Assembly: GCF_001542915.1 (NCBI RefSeq)
Contig: NZ_LNNH01000004.1
Span: 1-64,000 of the forward strand
Source: Peribacillus simplex
GTDB taxonomy: Bacteria; Bacillota; Bacilli; Bacillales; DSM-1321
DNA: 64,000 bases
Reading direction: 5' to 3'
The translations under genes and the position numbers were made by a program. This document shows positions 63,884 through 64,000 of the stretch, in pieces; the first letter of the stretch is position 1, and every line of letters begins with the position of its first letter. Below the pieces are notes generated by a model that saw only the letters and a program-made list of their open reading frames with translations, had not been told where the DNA came from and made no database searches.

Positions 63884-64000
63884 ATGAAGCAGTATTTGGA
63901 TTTATGTAAGCATGTCCTGGAAAATGGAACTCAAAAAGGCGATCGTACGGGAACGGGAACGATCAGTACCTTTGGCTATCAAATGAGGTTCAATTTGCAA
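63884..64000 (+). CDS. thyA: Thymidylate synthase, N-terminal part (cut by window end)
   Basis: The first 39 codons read [16 protein letters not shown]...[19 protein letters not shown], the conserved thymidylate synthase N-terminus including the phosphate-binding Arg in DRTGT. The enzyme methylates dUMP to dTMP using methylene-tetrahydrofolate. AAGGTGG precedes the ATG by 6-7 nt. The rest lies beyond the window. Confidence 0.93.
   Translation, partial: MKQYLDLCKHVLENGTQKGDRTGTGTISTFGYQMRFNLQ

Noticed and set aside
1..64000. CRISPR arrays, tRNA/rRNA genes, insertion sequences, prophage genes
   Set aside because: No regularly spaced repeats, no tRNA or rRNA signatures, and no transposase, integrase or phage structural motifs were seen in the translations.

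Overview
The window reads as a chromosome segment of a low-to-moderate GC, spore-forming Bacillaceae bacterium, most likely a Peribacillus/Bacillus simplex-type organism. The evidence is an alpha/beta-type spore protein, strong GGAGG-type ribosome binding sites, TTG and GTG starts, intrinsic terminators behind most units, a cre-like site, a sigma-B-like promoter, and a right-hand block (metA, bsaA, HD hydrolase, ypgR/cvfC, ilvD, brxA, ypjP, thyA) whose gene content resembles the Bacillus subtilis ilvD-thyB neighbourhood as I recall it. The genus is inference. I saw no insertion sequence, prophage, CRISPR array, rRNA or tRNA.

Layout. (1) 0.2-8.6 kb: sucrose/fructo-oligosaccharide locus with a divergent LacI regulator, an ABC importer without its own ATPase, an MFS sugar symporter, a cytoplasmic GH32 hydrolase and a fructokinase. 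(2) 8.6-18.7 kb: single genes of mixed function: aldehyde dehydrogenase behind a sigma-B-like promoter, spore protein, prolyl-hydroxylase-like dioxygenase, StyA-like flavin monooxygenase, DinB-like protein, DoxX-like protein, drug-efflux MFS, a frameshifted TetR gene, a GNAT enzyme, and fragments of dead genes. (3) 19.1-21.9 kb: PadR - DUF1048 - two-gene ABC exporter operon with a recurring promoter-proximal motif. (4) 22.3-31.2 kb: a potassium island with a KdpD-like sensor made of two tandem KdpD-USP modules and no kinase, a divergent DUF2294/MpsC-like gene, a ydaO-type c-di-AMP riboswitch, a receiver-like orphan protein, two membrane micropeptides (one is KdpF), then kdpA, kdpB and kdpC. 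(5) 31.4-36 kb: topB, mntR and a YgaK-like FAD oxidase. (6) 36.3-41 kb: an argininosuccinate-lyase-family enzyme with an APC permease and an unusual regulator, without argG. (7) 41.7-47.3 kb: LacI regulator, three small-molecule-type methyltransferases (one behind a leader peptide plus hairpin), a dehydrogenase remnant and an AIM24 protein. (8) 47.4-64 kb: conserved housekeeping block from metA to thyA, including a secreted M34-type metalloprotease.

How the genes work together. In the sugar locus, uptake, hydrolysis and fructose phosphorylation form one catabolic unit under LacI and probably CcpA. In the Kdp island the usual KdpD kinase / KdpE regulator pair is absent. The c-di-AMP riboswitch in front of the structural genes is the likely transcriptional switch, leaving the tandem KdpD-like protein and the receiver-like protein as unexplained regulatory parts. 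The ArgH/APC/regulator trio looks catabolic rather than biosynthetic.

The best candidates for undescribed biology are the kinase-less tandem KdpD with its orphan receiver-like partner, the MVRRRWIAS leader/hairpin in front of a methyltransferase, the ArgH-family/APC cluster, and the secreted M34 (lethal-factor/Pro-Pro-endopeptidase-like) protease. All coordinates and translations come from reading the sequence. Family assignments rest on recognised motifs, not on searches.
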